Shown: positions 23,920-32,762 of the stretch, piece by piece
How the letters are laid out: each line of letters opens with the position of its first letter
Position numbering within the stretch: position 1 is the stretch's first letter
The notes under the pieces: generated by a model
Database searches by the model: none
Told to the model about the DNA's origin: nothing
The model's input: the letters and a program-made list of their open reading frames with translations, nothing else
Source of the DNA: Streptomyces atratus
GTDB taxonomy: Bacteria; Actinomycetota; Actinomycetes; Streptomycetales; Streptomycetaceae
Assembly: GCF_014648655.1 (NCBI RefSeq)
Contig: NZ_BMRN01000008.1
Location: 62,001 to 126,000 of the forward strand
Direction of reading: 5' to 3'
Length of the DNA: 64,000 nucleotides
Position numbers and translations under genes: made by a program

Positions 23920-26900
23920 TCAGGACGACTGCTCCGGCGCAGGCGGCAGCACAAGCTCCGCAAGGCTCAGGAAGGCCTCCGTGGTAGCGGGCCGCAGGCG
24001 GCCGAGGTTCCAGTCGGGAGACTGGAGCACGGCGTCGAAGGGGACGTGCACCACGTGTTCGGGGCGGATGCGCAGGCGACGAGCCAGGCCGGAGGGCAAT
24101 CGCCGCCCCGTGAGGCCGTCGACCTCGGTCGTCACCACGATCGCCCGGTCTGCCAGGTGTTCGCGTCCTGCCCTCCGCATGGACGCGAGAGTACGTACCG
24201 CCGCCTCCAGGGACACGTCGATGGTGCTGCAGCAGATGATCAGTCGATCGGTGTGGTCGAGGAGCACGTCCGCCGACTGATTGAGGTGCAAGGGGGCCCA
24301 GTCGCTCAGCACGAAGGAGTAGTAGGGCGCCGTCTGCGTCAGCACGCGCGCGTAGTCCTGTGCGTGCGTGGGGTTCGGACTGAAGTGACCCCGGTGGTGC
24401 GCGACCACCTCCAGGCCCGAAGCCAGGCGTGTGGTGCGTGCGCGGATCTCGGCGTATGAAGGGGCCGGCGGCAGCGCCGCCACGTCGCGCATCACGGCCC
24501 GGTTGCGGTGGGTGAGGAACGCGTCCAGGGCCCCCACGGACGCGGCACCGTCGAGAGCCAGGACGGGTTCGCCCCGCACCGCGGCCAGCAGGTTGCCGAG
24601 CACCATCGTCGTGGTGGCCCGTCCGCTGTAGTGGTAGGGGCCCGCCAGCGTCAGCCGTCTGCCGTGCGACATCGGGACTCGCAGATGTGCCAGATGTGCC
24701 TCCGCCCTTCGGCGGGCGGCCCCGAAACGAGCGATGCGCAATCCGGGCCCGACGGACCTGGAGGGACCGGCGCTCGGAGGCAGGTCGAGCGGGGCGGGCG
24801 CCGAGCGGCGGGCGGGGGCGGACGGGGGCAACACCTGAGCACCCTCGCGTTGGGAACGTGTCCGGGCGACGTACTTGCCCAGGACCTCGGCGACCTCGCT
24901 CGCGGCGGGGCGCCGCGCCGGATCCGGATCGAGGCAGCGAAGCACGAGCCGGCGCAACTGCTCCCAGGTGTCGCCCTGCCACAGATGCATCCCCTCCGGC
25001 ATGCTCGGCATGTCCCAGCCGGCCTTGCTGCTGATGATCTGGAGGAGCTCGCCGAGGGAGCGCACGTTGTCCTCGCGGGTCGGCACCGCGCCCGGGCCCA
25101 GGAACTCCTCATCCACGACGCAGTCGGAGAGGTTGGCCAGGACCACCGTGCGGCGCAGCACGAAGACACTGTCGGCGTTGAAATCCGCCAGTACCAGCCC
25201 GTTGACGTGGCAGAGCGCCAGCGCGTTCGCGAGGTAGAAGGCGACGATGAGCCCGCGGAGGGTGTCGAAGGGGGCCACGCCGTCCAGGAGTGCCCGGGCG
25301 AAGATCTCGTCGAGCCGCGGGGGCTGCGTGTGGGGCGCGGCAGCATCTGCGATGGTGGTCATCGCCAGCCACGGTGAGGAGTCCCTCGTCCCGGTGGCGA
25401 GCAGCATGGGTGCGTACTGTCCTTGGAGCCGGGCCAGGGCTTCTGCTTCCACTTCGATCAGCCGGGTGTTGACCGCCGGCAGATCGGGGCGCGGGATGCG
25501 CAGCACCGCCTCGGTGCCCTGCTCGTCGATGCCCTGGTACACCACGGTGCGGCGTCCACGGCGTCGGCCGCGCAGCACGTAACCGCCGAGCTGACGGGGG
25601 TCCTCGGCCACGAGCGGACCCCAGCTGTCGGCATCGAGGACGGCTCGCTCCGGATCCGGGCCGAGACCGGGCGAGGTATCGCCGAACGACACACCGAACC
25701 GTGTGAGCAGCCGGCGTTCCACGCTGGTGAAGGGCTGATGAGAGCCGGGTAGCCGGGCCGAGCCGTCAGGATGGGACAGCCATGCCGGGAAGTCAGGTGA
25801 ATGGCCGGCCAGTTCGTCGAGGCGGCGGCCGATCCGACGGCTCGTATGCAGGAGCTCAGCGGGAGGAATTGCATCAAGGAGTGCGGCCTTGGACTCGTCG
25901 GAGAAATCGAAGACCCGGTGCTTGGCCGGCAGCGGTCCCGGCACCGGCGCAGGGTGGGGCCGGATGAGACCTCCGAGGAAGACTTCTGCGAGGTGGGACG
26001 TACTGGCCCGCCAGGGCACCGCGGTCTGCACCAGCCGCATCACCGGTACCGACAGCGGTGAGACCGCAGCGAGATGGGCTGCGAGACGGTACGCCTCCGG
26101 AGTGGCAGCGTCCCGGAAGTGCTGGGCGCTGCCCGGATCTCGCGACGGGGCAGTGGCCCCGTACTGGCTCGGGCGGACCAGCAGGGGCAGCTCGATGGTC
26201 GTGCCGGGCGAGGCGAGCAGGCGTGCCCAGTCGCGCAGTGACGAGGGATTCGGAGCCAGAACCGGCACCGGCACGCCTTCGAAGCGGGCGATCCCCGGCG
26301 GCAGCACCGGGTCGACGATCCGCCACGAGGAATTGGCACCGCCGATCCGCCGGGTGGTGGCCTGCCAGACCTCGGCGGAGATCCCCGAAGCCTCCCACAT
26401 CTCGGAAGGCAACGTGTGCAGCACCGCGACAGGACCCCGGGCTGCCCGCTCCGCGAGCATGTCGTGCATCGAACCGGACCGCCAGGCCGCGCCCATCCCG
26501 TCGCTCACCACCAGCAGCAGGGTGCGGCCCAACGGGTCGTTGACCGTGCTCAACGGCAGGTCGGGGCCATCGGACCGGAAGGGCCGCGCGTGCAGGCGTG
26601 GCCGTACCTCTCCCGCGTCGAGCCCGAGAACGCGGATGGTGGAGAAGGCACCCAAGCGTTCGAGCAGCGTGCGCAACTCGGCTCCGAGCCGGTGCCACAA
26701 CAGCATGGACAGGCCGTCGTCGACGAGCAGAACCAGGCTCAGCCAGCGTTCCCGCACCGGCCGTTGCACGACGTCGAGCAGACCGGTCTGCGCGAACTCG
26801 GCGGCCGTGAGCTCCTCGTCGATCTCCATGTGGTGGCGGCTGTCCCGACGGCGGCGCAACGGCCGCAGGGCACGTCCGAGCCCCAGCTCGTCGGAGAGTG

Positions 26901-27270
26901 CCTTCTCCTCCGGGACACGCAGAGGCATGGCCTTGCGGGAATCGCGACCGTGGCGCGGGAGGGGCGACTGCGGTGCAGGGGGCTGACGCGCCGCCGCGTA
27001 CAAGGACGGCGCCGTCAGGTCGGGCAGGTCCCGGTCGTCGGGTTCCGGCACGGGCCGGCGGAGGGAGACCCGGTCCGGCTCGGGACCGGGGCCGGCACTG
27101 GGCTGACCGGTCTCGGGCCGCTCCCGGTGGAGCGGTGCGCCGGGTCCCGCGGGCAGGCTGCGCGCCAGCCACAGCACGTCAAGAAGCTGATCCGCGTCCA
27201 GATCGTGGCCGCAGGCCGACAGGACCCGCAGTGCCTCGGCCAGGCGGACCCCACCGCCGGGCATGGTCAC
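23920..27270 (-). CDS. SAV_2336-type multidomain protein: vWA-like, pseudokinase and ParA/MinD-like domains
   Basis: This 1116-residue protein has four visible parts. A helical N terminus precedes a vWA-like SAV_2336 domain (about 170-440) with RWLSLVLLVDDGLSMLLWHR in place of the DxSxS metal site and GRTLLLVVSDGMGAAWRSGS. A kinase-like domain (about 561-800) has LRIPRP where the ATP lysine belongs, LADFNADS instead of HRDLKPEN and NLSD instead of DFG, so it is probably inactive. A ParA/MinD-like domain (about 872-1110) has GPYHYSGRATTT at the P-loop without the usual lysine. GTG 27270 overlaps the MoxR stop. In related ternary systems a separate vWA protein pairs with MoxR; here this protein probably fills that role. 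Confidence 0.75.
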   Translation of the reverse strand: MTMPGGGVRLAEALRVLSACGHDLDADQLLDVLWLARSLPAGPGAPLHRERPETGQPSAGPGPEPDRVSLRRPVPEPDDRDLPDLTAPSLYAAARQPPAPQSPLPRHGRDSRKAMPLRVPEEKALSDELGLGRALRPLRRRRDSRHHMEIDEELTAAEFAQTGLLDVVQRPVRERWLSLVLLVDDGLSMLLWHRLGAELRTLLERLGAFSTIRVLGLDAGEVRPRLHARPFRSDGPDLPLSTVNDPLGRTLLLVVSDGMGAAWRSGSMHDMLAERAARGPVAVLHTLPSEMWEASGISAEVWQATTRRIGGANSSWRIVDPVLPPGIARFEGVPVPVLAPNPSSLRDWARLLASPGTTIELPLLVRPSQYGATAPSRDPGSAQHFRDAATPEAYRLAAHLAAVSPLSVPVMRLVQTAVPWRASTSHLAEVFLGGLIRPHPAPVPGPLPAKHRVFDFSDESKAALLDAIPPAELLHTSRRIGRRLDELAGHSPDFPAWLSHPDGSARLPGSHQPFTSVERRLLTRFGVSFGDTSPGLGPDPERAVLDADSWGPLVAEDPRQLGGYVLRGRRRGRRTVVYQGIDEQGTEAVLRIPRPDLPAVNTRLIEVEAEALARLQGQYAPMLLATGTRDSSPWLAMTTIADAAAPHTQPPRLDEIFARALLDGVAPFDTLRGLIVAFYLANALALCHVNGLVLADFNADSVFVLRRTVVLANLSDCVVDEEFLGPGAVPTREDNVRSLGELLQIISSKAGWDMPSMPEGMHLWQGDTWEQLRRLVLRCLDPDPARRPAASEVAEVLGKYVARTRSQREGAQVLPPSAPARRSAPAPLDLPPSAGPSRSVGPGLRIARFGAARRRAEAHLAHLRVPMSHGRRLTLAGPYHYSGRATTTMVLGNLLAAVRGEPVLALDGAASVGALDAFLTHRNRAVMRDVAALPPAPSYAEIRARTTRLASGLEVVAHHRGHFSPNPTHAQDYARVLTQTAPYYSFVLSDWAPLHLNQSADVLLDHTDRLIICCSTIDVSLEAAVRTLASMRRAGREHLADRAIVVTTEVDGLTGRRLPSGLARRLRIRPEHVVHVPFDAVLQSPDWNLGRLRPATTEAFLSLAELVLPPAPEQSS

Positions 27271-28217
27271 ATCGCCCCGGTGAGCTGGTGGAGTACGGCA
27301 TCCAGCAGACCCTCCGCGTCCAGGTCGACTCCGCCGGTACGCAGGAACACGGCGTTGAGCAACTGATCCGTGGCGAGTTCTCCCGGGGCGCGGCGGCGAA
27401 GAAAGGCCTCGATGAGATCTTCGGCCGTCCGGAGCGCCTCGCCTCCGAGGTGCGCGGCGACAATGGCACGCAGTCTCTCCTCGTCGGGCACGGGCAGGTC
27501 GAGCCGTACACAGCGGCGCAGGAACGCGGGTGGAAAGTCACGCTCACCATTGCTGGTGATGACGACGACCGGGAACTCGGCGCACTGGACGACCCCTTGA
27601 TGCACGAGGACGGTCCCCCGATGGTCGAGGGTCTGCACCTCCACATCGGCCATGTCCTCCGGGAGCCGGGTCAGCTCCGGAATGTCGTAGACACCTTCCT
27701 CGAAGACCGTCAGCAGATCGTTGGGCAGATCGACGTCGCCCTTGTCCATCTCGTCGATGAGCAACGCTCGTGGCGTGGCCGACGGCACCAGCGCGGTCCC
27801 GAGCGGGCCGAGCCGCACGAACGTGCCGATGGACGGCTCGCGTTCGCCGCGGTCCCGGCTCAGCGTCGTCTCGCGCAGCCGGCCGATCGCGTCGTACTGG
27901 TAGAGGGCGTCCTTCACGGTGGACCGGCTGTTGACGGGCCAGCGCAGCAGTTCGCCCAGGCGGAGCTCATGGGCGACGGCATGGGCGAGCGAGGACTTAC
28001 CGGTGCCGGCCGGCCCGGTCACCAGGAGCGGACGACGCAGATGCAGCGCCGCGTTCACGATATTCGCGTGCTGCGCCTCGATCACGTAAGGCATGTCGGG
28101 CTGCCTCGACCGCCCCGGCGTGAAACACCGCCAGGGCGGGGCCGGAGGGAGGGTCACGGGCCGGGGCTCCCCGTCTCCGCGGAAGAGGCGCCAGTCGGGC
28201 CCGGGAGCGGATGTCAT
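27267..28217 (-). CDS. MoxR-type AAA+ ATPase of the VMAP conflict system
   Basis: This 316-residue AAA+ protein has Walker A GPAGTGKSS (68-76), Walker B ALLIDEMDKGD (151-161), and sensor-1/arginine-finger region TSNGERDFPPAFLRRCVRLD (221-240). This is the MoxR/YeaC branch, which remodels partner proteins, often with a vWA protein. The start at 28217 overlaps the trypsin-VMAP stop (ATGA), and its own stop overlaps the next GTG, so stoichiometric synthesis with both neighbours is expected. It should provide the ATP-dependent switch between the VMAP-protease and the SAV_2336-type subunit. Confidence 0.85.
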   Translation of the reverse strand: MTSAPGPDWRLFRGDGEPRPVTLPPAPPWRCFTPGRSRQPDMPYVIEAQHANIVNAALHLRRPLLVTGPAGTGKSSLAHAVAHELRLGELLRWPVNSRSTVKDALYQYDAIGRLRETTLSRDRGEREPSIGTFVRLGPLGTALVPSATPRALLIDEMDKGDVDLPNDLLTVFEEGVYDIPELTRLPEDMADVEVQTLDHRGTVLVHQGVVQCAEFPVVVITSNGERDFPPAFLRRCVRLDLPVPDEERLRAIVAAHLGGEALRTAEDLIEAFLRRRAPGELATDQLLNAVFLRTGGVDLDAEGLLDAVLHQLTGAM

Positions 28218-30358
28218 GCGCTCTCCTGTGGTTCGGTCAGATGGAGTCGGGGTACGGTGCGATCGGCGTCGGCCCAGGCGAGGACCGGGCGTCCGGGGAA
28301 CTCGGGAGGACTTGCCTTGGCGTTCGCACGGTAGGTGCGCACTCCGTCGGGCAACTCCCGGGTGGCGACGTCCGCCATGTGCTGAACAAGGTGCGAAGCA
28401 CCGTCCCGGCCGCGGTCCCACACCACTACAGGAATGCCCAGAGCGAGACATGTCTGAACGATGCCGTCCCGTGGCCCGGGCGGTACGTCCACGGAGACGC
28501 GCACCGTGTCGAGTTGGTTGACCAGCTTGGAATAGATGGCATCCGGGTCCATGGACTCCGAGACGACGAAGGTCTTCCCCGAGTCCAGCCGATTCCATCT
28601 GCTGCGCCAGTGCGACATGAACCGCCCGTGCCGGCGCAGGAGTTCGGGGCAGTGCACGACCAGGGGAAACTCCACACCGAGTACTCCGGGCACGATCTCG
28701 TCGGGGTCGTGCGCAGCCCACTCGTCGACAGGGAGGTTGAGGCTGGCCCGGTCGACGAGTACTTCGACCAGGGGCGGCCGCTCGTCGTCGGCCGGAGGCG
28801 TCAGGGACTCCAGAACGCGCAGCACTTCGCGTGCCCCGTCCGTTGCCGAATAGGCTGCGAGGCTGTCCGTGGAGACCTGTCGGGGGCCTGCGCCCTCGTC
28901 GCACCAGATCCGCAGCCGGTGGCGGCCCCGTTCGGCGCGCGTCACCTGGACCAGGACACGCATCCGCGCGGAACGGCCGCGCACCGAGCGTCCCCAGGCC
29001 TGGGCGTCCGACCGGCGCTCGCCCAGAGCCGCCCGCGCGATGCCGAGGCGCTGGGCGACTCCGTCGGCCCACAAGCGCAGTTCCGCCCGCTTTGGCCCCG
29101 GGCAGAGCGCGCCGACATACTCCAGGACCCGCAGCAGTGCCGGGACTCTGCGCTCACCGTTCGCGGAATGGCCGTCTCCGGGCAGTGCCTCCAGCCGGTT
29201 GAGGAGCGCGTCCAGGGACTCCCCGCCAGGGAAGGCCGCCACGTGGGGCAGGGCGGCGCGGGCAGCCTCGGGAAACCTCGCGAGCACAGCACGGTCTGTG
29301 GTCCGCAGGTGCTTGCGCAGCCCGGCGTACTCCTGCGGGGACAGCATCTTGGGGGTGATGCAGAGGGAACCCGCAGCCAGAACGCGGTCCGCCGCATCCG
29401 GGCTGTCACGCCGCAGGATGCCCGAGAAGGCGGCCAGGGCCCGGGGATGGGTGAGAAGGAACATGGCGAATTCCTCGGGTGTGGGCGGGGTTACGTCACT
29501 CCCGCACCCGACACCGCAGGCCCGGGCCAGTCGTTTGGCGCAGTCCGTACGCTGACTCGGTGAGAACAGGATGTCTCCGACAGCCTCCATCAGCAGGAGC
29601 AGCGCGGGATCCTCGGGGTCGGGAGACTGCGGAGGCAGGACGTCGTGCACGCCCACGGCGGCCAGTTCGCTTCTGACGTGCTGCCAGGGAATCGCCCAGC
29701 TGCGCCTGATGAGGTGCTGTGAACTGTGCGGAAGAGGCAGTCCGGTGGCCGCGTCCTGAGGCGGCATGAAGTGCGCCACCACAAGACCGACCACGGCCCG
29801 TTCGTGGCGGCACCACAGCGGGCCGCCGCTGTATCCGGGGCCGACCGCCATGCCCGTGGCCTCGCCGTCCAGGTAGCCGTGCGAGCCATGGAGCGAGGCG
29901 ACGGTGAGCCGTGCCAGGGTGGCGGCACGGCCGCCGCCGTGCCAGGCGCTCACTTCCTGGTCGGTCGACATGGCAGCCCGGTCGGGGGCGGCGGGCAGGC
30001 CTCCGGCCGGCCCGTCGATGCGCAACACGGCCAGGTCGCCGAGCCACTCGCTGTCACCCTCGCGCACCGTGCTGCCATCCCTGGCGCGCGGGGCGACCCA
30101 GTGGAGCAGGCGCGCGAAGTACTGCTCGGTCGAGGTGCCGCGCACCTCGACCAGGATCTCTTCCAGCTGCGGCGGCCTGGCTTCGAGCATGGGCCGGCCG
30201 AGAGCGTCGTTGACGACGTGGGCGCAGGTCAGAACGGTATCGATGCCCAGGACGAAACCTGCGCCCGCCGTACCGCCGTCAGCGGCCCGCCGCACCGTCA
30301 CGACGAGGCGGGACGGATCGTCGTGGTGCGCACTGCCTGTGACGCCGAACCACCCCAT
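28214..30358 (-). CDS. Trypsin-like serine protease fused to VMAP-type C-terminal domain
   Basis: This 714-residue protein has an N-terminal S1 protease with His47 (VLTCAHVVN), Asp108 (WLGDLAVLRID) and Ser177 (VGPGYSGGPLW) all intact. A helical middle region (about 245-430) follows, then a C-terminal domain with VEVLVDRASLNLPVDEWAAH and a downstream LGVEFPLVVHCPELLRR segment, as in VMAP (vWA-MoxR-associated protein) C-terminal domains. It has no signal peptide, so the protease is cytoplasmic and probably the toxic effector held inactive until triggered. It starts 4 bp after trypco1 and overlaps moxR. The domain calls rest on recognised motifs; the biological role is prediction. Confidence 0.8.
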   Translation of the reverse strand: MGWFGVTGSAHHDDPSRLVVTVRRAADGGTAGAGFVLGIDTVLTCAHVVNDALGRPMLEARPPQLEEILVEVRGTSTEQYFARLLHWVAPRARDGSTVREGDSEWLGDLAVLRIDGPAGGLPAAPDRAAMSTDQEVSAWHGGGRAATLARLTVASLHGSHGYLDGEATGMAVGPGYSGGPLWCRHERAVVGLVVAHFMPPQDAATGLPLPHSSQHLIRRSWAIPWQHVRSELAAVGVHDVLPPQSPDPEDPALLLLMEAVGDILFSPSQRTDCAKRLARACGVGCGSDVTPPTPEEFAMFLLTHPRALAAFSGILRRDSPDAADRVLAAGSLCITPKMLSPQEYAGLRKHLRTTDRAVLARFPEAARAALPHVAAFPGGESLDALLNRLEALPGDGHSANGERRVPALLRVLEYVGALCPGPKRAELRLWADGVAQRLGIARAALGERRSDAQAWGRSVRGRSARMRVLVQVTRAERGRHRLRIWCDEGAGPRQVSTDSLAAYSATDGAREVLRVLESLTPPADDERPPLVEVLVDRASLNLPVDEWAAHDPDEIVPGVLGVEFPLVVHCPELLRRHGRFMSHWRSRWNRLDSGKTFVVSESMDPDAIYSKLVNQLDTVRVSVDVPPGPRDGIVQTCLALGIPVVVWDRGRDGASHLVQHMADVATRELPDGVRTYRANAKASPPEFPGRPVLAWADADRTVPRLHLTEPQESA

Positions 30359-30361
30359 GCG

Positions 30362-30787
30362 TCACTCTGAGGCCGGAGTCGTGCCGGCCCCCCGGGACGG
30401 AGCCGGACGCCAGCTGGCGGTGACGGTGAGGTGGGCCTGTCCGCTGCCGCCCACGATCCCGAACTTGAGGTCCTGTCCGACCTGGATGCCGAACGTCACG
30501 CTCAGCTCCGTGGGCGGCTCGGGTGCGGCCACGACGGCATCGTGGACTTCCTGCAGCAGCGGACCGACGGGCTTGAGCGCGCCGCGAAGGGCCCCTGCCG
30601 CGAAGTTGGCGACGGACCGCCCCCCGGTGGCTACCGGTATGGCCTTCCCCATGCCTTCAGGAAGGTCCCCGTCGCCCTGCGCAGGGAGTGTCGCCGCACC
30701 CCCGCTCGCCCCGGCCGGTGACGTGAGCAGGAAGCGGACGGGCGTACCGTCATCGAGTTCGATGTCAGGTGTTGTGGACACGATCAC
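30362..30787 (-). CDS. Trypsin-co-occurring (trypco1-like) small protein
   Basis: This protein of about 141 residues begins VIVSTTPDIELDDGTPVRFL and ends with a beta-rich domain, TELSVTFGIQVGQDLKFGIV then AHLTVTASW. That is the pattern of small trypco1 proteins found beside trypsin-type conflict proteases. It is first in the four-gene operon, ending 3 bp before the protease start. It may sense a trigger or restrain the protease. The start is uncertain: GTG 30787 fits the family, while an ATG at 30823 and others upstream are possible without a clear ribosome site. Confidence 0.65.
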   Translation of the reverse strand: MIVSTTPDIELDDGTPVRFLLTSPAGASGGAATLPAQGDGDLPEGMGKAIPVATGGRSVANFAAGALRGALKPVGPLLQEVHDAVVAAPEPPTELSVTFGIQVGQDLKFGIVGGSGQAHLTVTASWRPAPSRGAGTTPASE

Positions 30788-30912
30788 ATTGTCACCGGAT
30801 CGGCACTGTCGAAACGCGAGCATGCTCAACTCGGTTACGTGATCGATGCATTGCGCCGAAAGTATCGTCCCGGCCGGTACGCGCGCAGCGTCGGCCGGTG
30901 AGGGATCCGCGC

Positions 30913-31554
30913 TCAGAGCCACCCCTGCTGCCGAGCCGCCCGCACCGCCTCCATCCGGTTACGGGTCACCGTCTTCCCGATCGCGGACGACAGATAGTTC
31001 CGCACCGTCGACTCGGACAGATGCAGTTTCGCCGCGATGTCGGCGACCGTCGCCCCGTCCACCGAGGCGTTCAGCGCGTCCCGCTCCCGCGCGGTCAGCG
31101 GGCTCGGTCCGGCGCTGAGCGCGGCGGCGGCCAGCGCCGGATCGATGACCGTCTCACCGCTCAGCACCCGGCGGATCGCGGCGGCGAGCTCCTCGACCGG
31201 GCCGTCCTTGACCAGGAACCCCGCGGCCCCGGCCTCCATCGCCCGGCGCAGATAGCCGGGACGGCCGAACGTGGTGAGGATCAGCACCCGGCAGTCCGGC
31301 ACCTCCTCGCGCAGATCGGCGGCGGCGTCCAGACCGCTGCGGCCCGGGAGTTCGATGTCCAGGAGCGCCACATCCGGGCGGGACAGCAGCGCGGCAGCCA
31401 CGATCTCGTCCCCGGCGCCCACCTGCGCCACGACCTCGATGTCAGGTTCCAGGCCGAGCAGCAGGGCGAGCGCACCCCGCATCATGCCCTGGTCCTCGGC
31501 GAGCAGAACGCGTACGGACTTGGTCGGACGGTGATCCTGCGGCATCTCGTTCAC
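30913..31554 (-). CDS. NarL/LuxR-family response regulator
   Basis: This 213-residue protein has a receiver domain (VRVLLAEDQGMMRGALALLL with the acidic pair, VALLDIELPGRSG with the phosphoacceptor Asp, VLILTTFGRPGYLRRAMEAG, LVKDG with the conserved Lys) and a LuxR-type helix-turn-helix (LTARERDALNASVDGATVAD then KLHLSESTVRNYLS). It belongs to the DesR/LnrK-like group often linked to ABC-2 exporters. GTG 31554 overlaps the stop of the kinase gene. The palindrome at 34496-34509 before the exporter operon is its best candidate target. Confidence 0.88.
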   Translation of the reverse strand: MNEMPQDHRPTKSVRVLLAEDQGMMRGALALLLGLEPDIEVVAQVGAGDEIVAAALLSRPDVALLDIELPGRSGLDAAADLREEVPDCRVLILTTFGRPGYLRRAMEAGAAGFLVKDGPVEELAAAIRRVLSGETVIDPALAAAALSAGPSPLTARERDALNASVDGATVADIAAKLHLSESTVRNYLSSAIGKTVTRNRMEAVRAARQQGWL

Positions 31555-32733
31555 AGGCCCAGCGTATGGCTCCGGGCGGCACAGGCGGCCGCATCCTCGT
31601 CCGCCGGATCCGTCCCGTCCACCGGCAGTTCCGCGGTGAGCACGAAGCCGCGCTCCGGTCCCGGGCACGCCCGGAGCGAGCCGCCCGCCGCTGCGAGGCG
31701 CTCGGTGAGGCCGGTCAGTCCGGTGCCGCCGATACCGGGTGTTGCCGGTGCGTCCGGGTCCGGTCCGCAGCCGTCGTCCGTGACCGTGAGCCGGACCCGT
31801 TCGGATGTGCTGTCGACGACGAACGAGCAGGTGGTGGCGTTGGAGTGGCGTACGACATTGGTGACGGCCTCCCGCACCACCCAGCCGAGCAGCGCCTCCG
31901 CCTGCGGTGCGAGCGGCGGTCCCGAGCGGCGGAGCACCGGTTCGATCCCGGCGGCGGTCAGCGCGGACCGGGCCCGGTCCAGTTCGGTGGCGAGGCTCCC
32001 CTCGCGGTAGCCGGTGACGGCCTCACGGATCTCGGTGAGGGCCTGGCGGCCGACGGACTCGATGTCCGCGACCTGGACGAGCGCCGCATCCATGTCGCGC
32101 GGCGCGAGCCGGCGCGCGGCCTCCGACTTGACCACGATCACGGAGAGCGTGTGGCCCAGCAGATCGTGCAGATCGCGGGAGAACCGCAGCCGCTCCTTCT
32201 CCACGGCGGTGCGGGCCAGTTCCTGCCGGGCGGCGCGCAGTTCCATCACGGTCTCCGCGAGGGATCGTCCACGGCTCCGAGCCGCCGTTTCCGCGCCACA
32301 TGGCGATGAGGCCGGCGACCACGGCCAGGGAGAGCAGGCCGGCGGCCAGCTGCCGCTGGCGCAGGATGGTGCCGCAGGCCAGCGAGAGCAGCGGGAAGAA
32401 CAGCAGCCAGCTCCCGCCGTAGCCGATCGCGAGCCCGAACGTGACGGTGGCCATCGTTGCGAGCAGCCAGTACGACACCGGGCTCTCGCGCTTTCTCTTG
32501 TCGAAGCCGCGGAACACCACGGAGATGTAGAGGGAGTTGAAGGTGAACAGCCCGAGACCGCCGAGCCAGGGGTTGGGGGTCTCGCCCTGGAAGAGATTGG
32601 AGAAGGAGCCCATGCCCATCAGCAGCCAGGGCAGCAGGGTGTACGGTCCGGGCGGGCCGGGGCGCCGGTCGTCGCGCCATCTTCGCCGTTCCCGCCACGT
32701 GCACGTCCGCGTACCCGTTCGGTTCCTGGCCAT
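31551..32733 (-). pseudogene. DesK-like sensor histidine kinase, frameshifted
   Basis: The N-terminal part from ATG 32733 encodes membrane segments (PYTLLPWLLMGMGSFSNLFQ, LATMATVTFGLAIGYGGSWL, AAGLLSLAVVAGLIAMW) and ends in this frame near 32262. The catalytic part lies in another frame, LAETVMELRAARQELARTAV, then the phosphoacceptor RFSRDLHDLLGHTLSVIVVK and ATPase N/G boxes (REAVTNVVRHSNATTC, DDGCGPD, GGTGLTGLTERLAAAGG). About one membrane helix usually found between the halves is also missing, so a deletion with a frame change near 32250-32290 is likely. Product may be dead, or the C-terminal half may be made alone from ATG 32249. Confidence 0.7.
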
Positions 32734-32762
32734 GTCCACTCCTGTCACACGGTCGTCGTGTG

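Noticed and set aside
27015..27254. Possible separate small vWA gene in the conflict operon.
   Set aside because: The short frames seen there are out-of-frame shadows of the 1116-residue protein; the vWA-like sequence is inside that protein.
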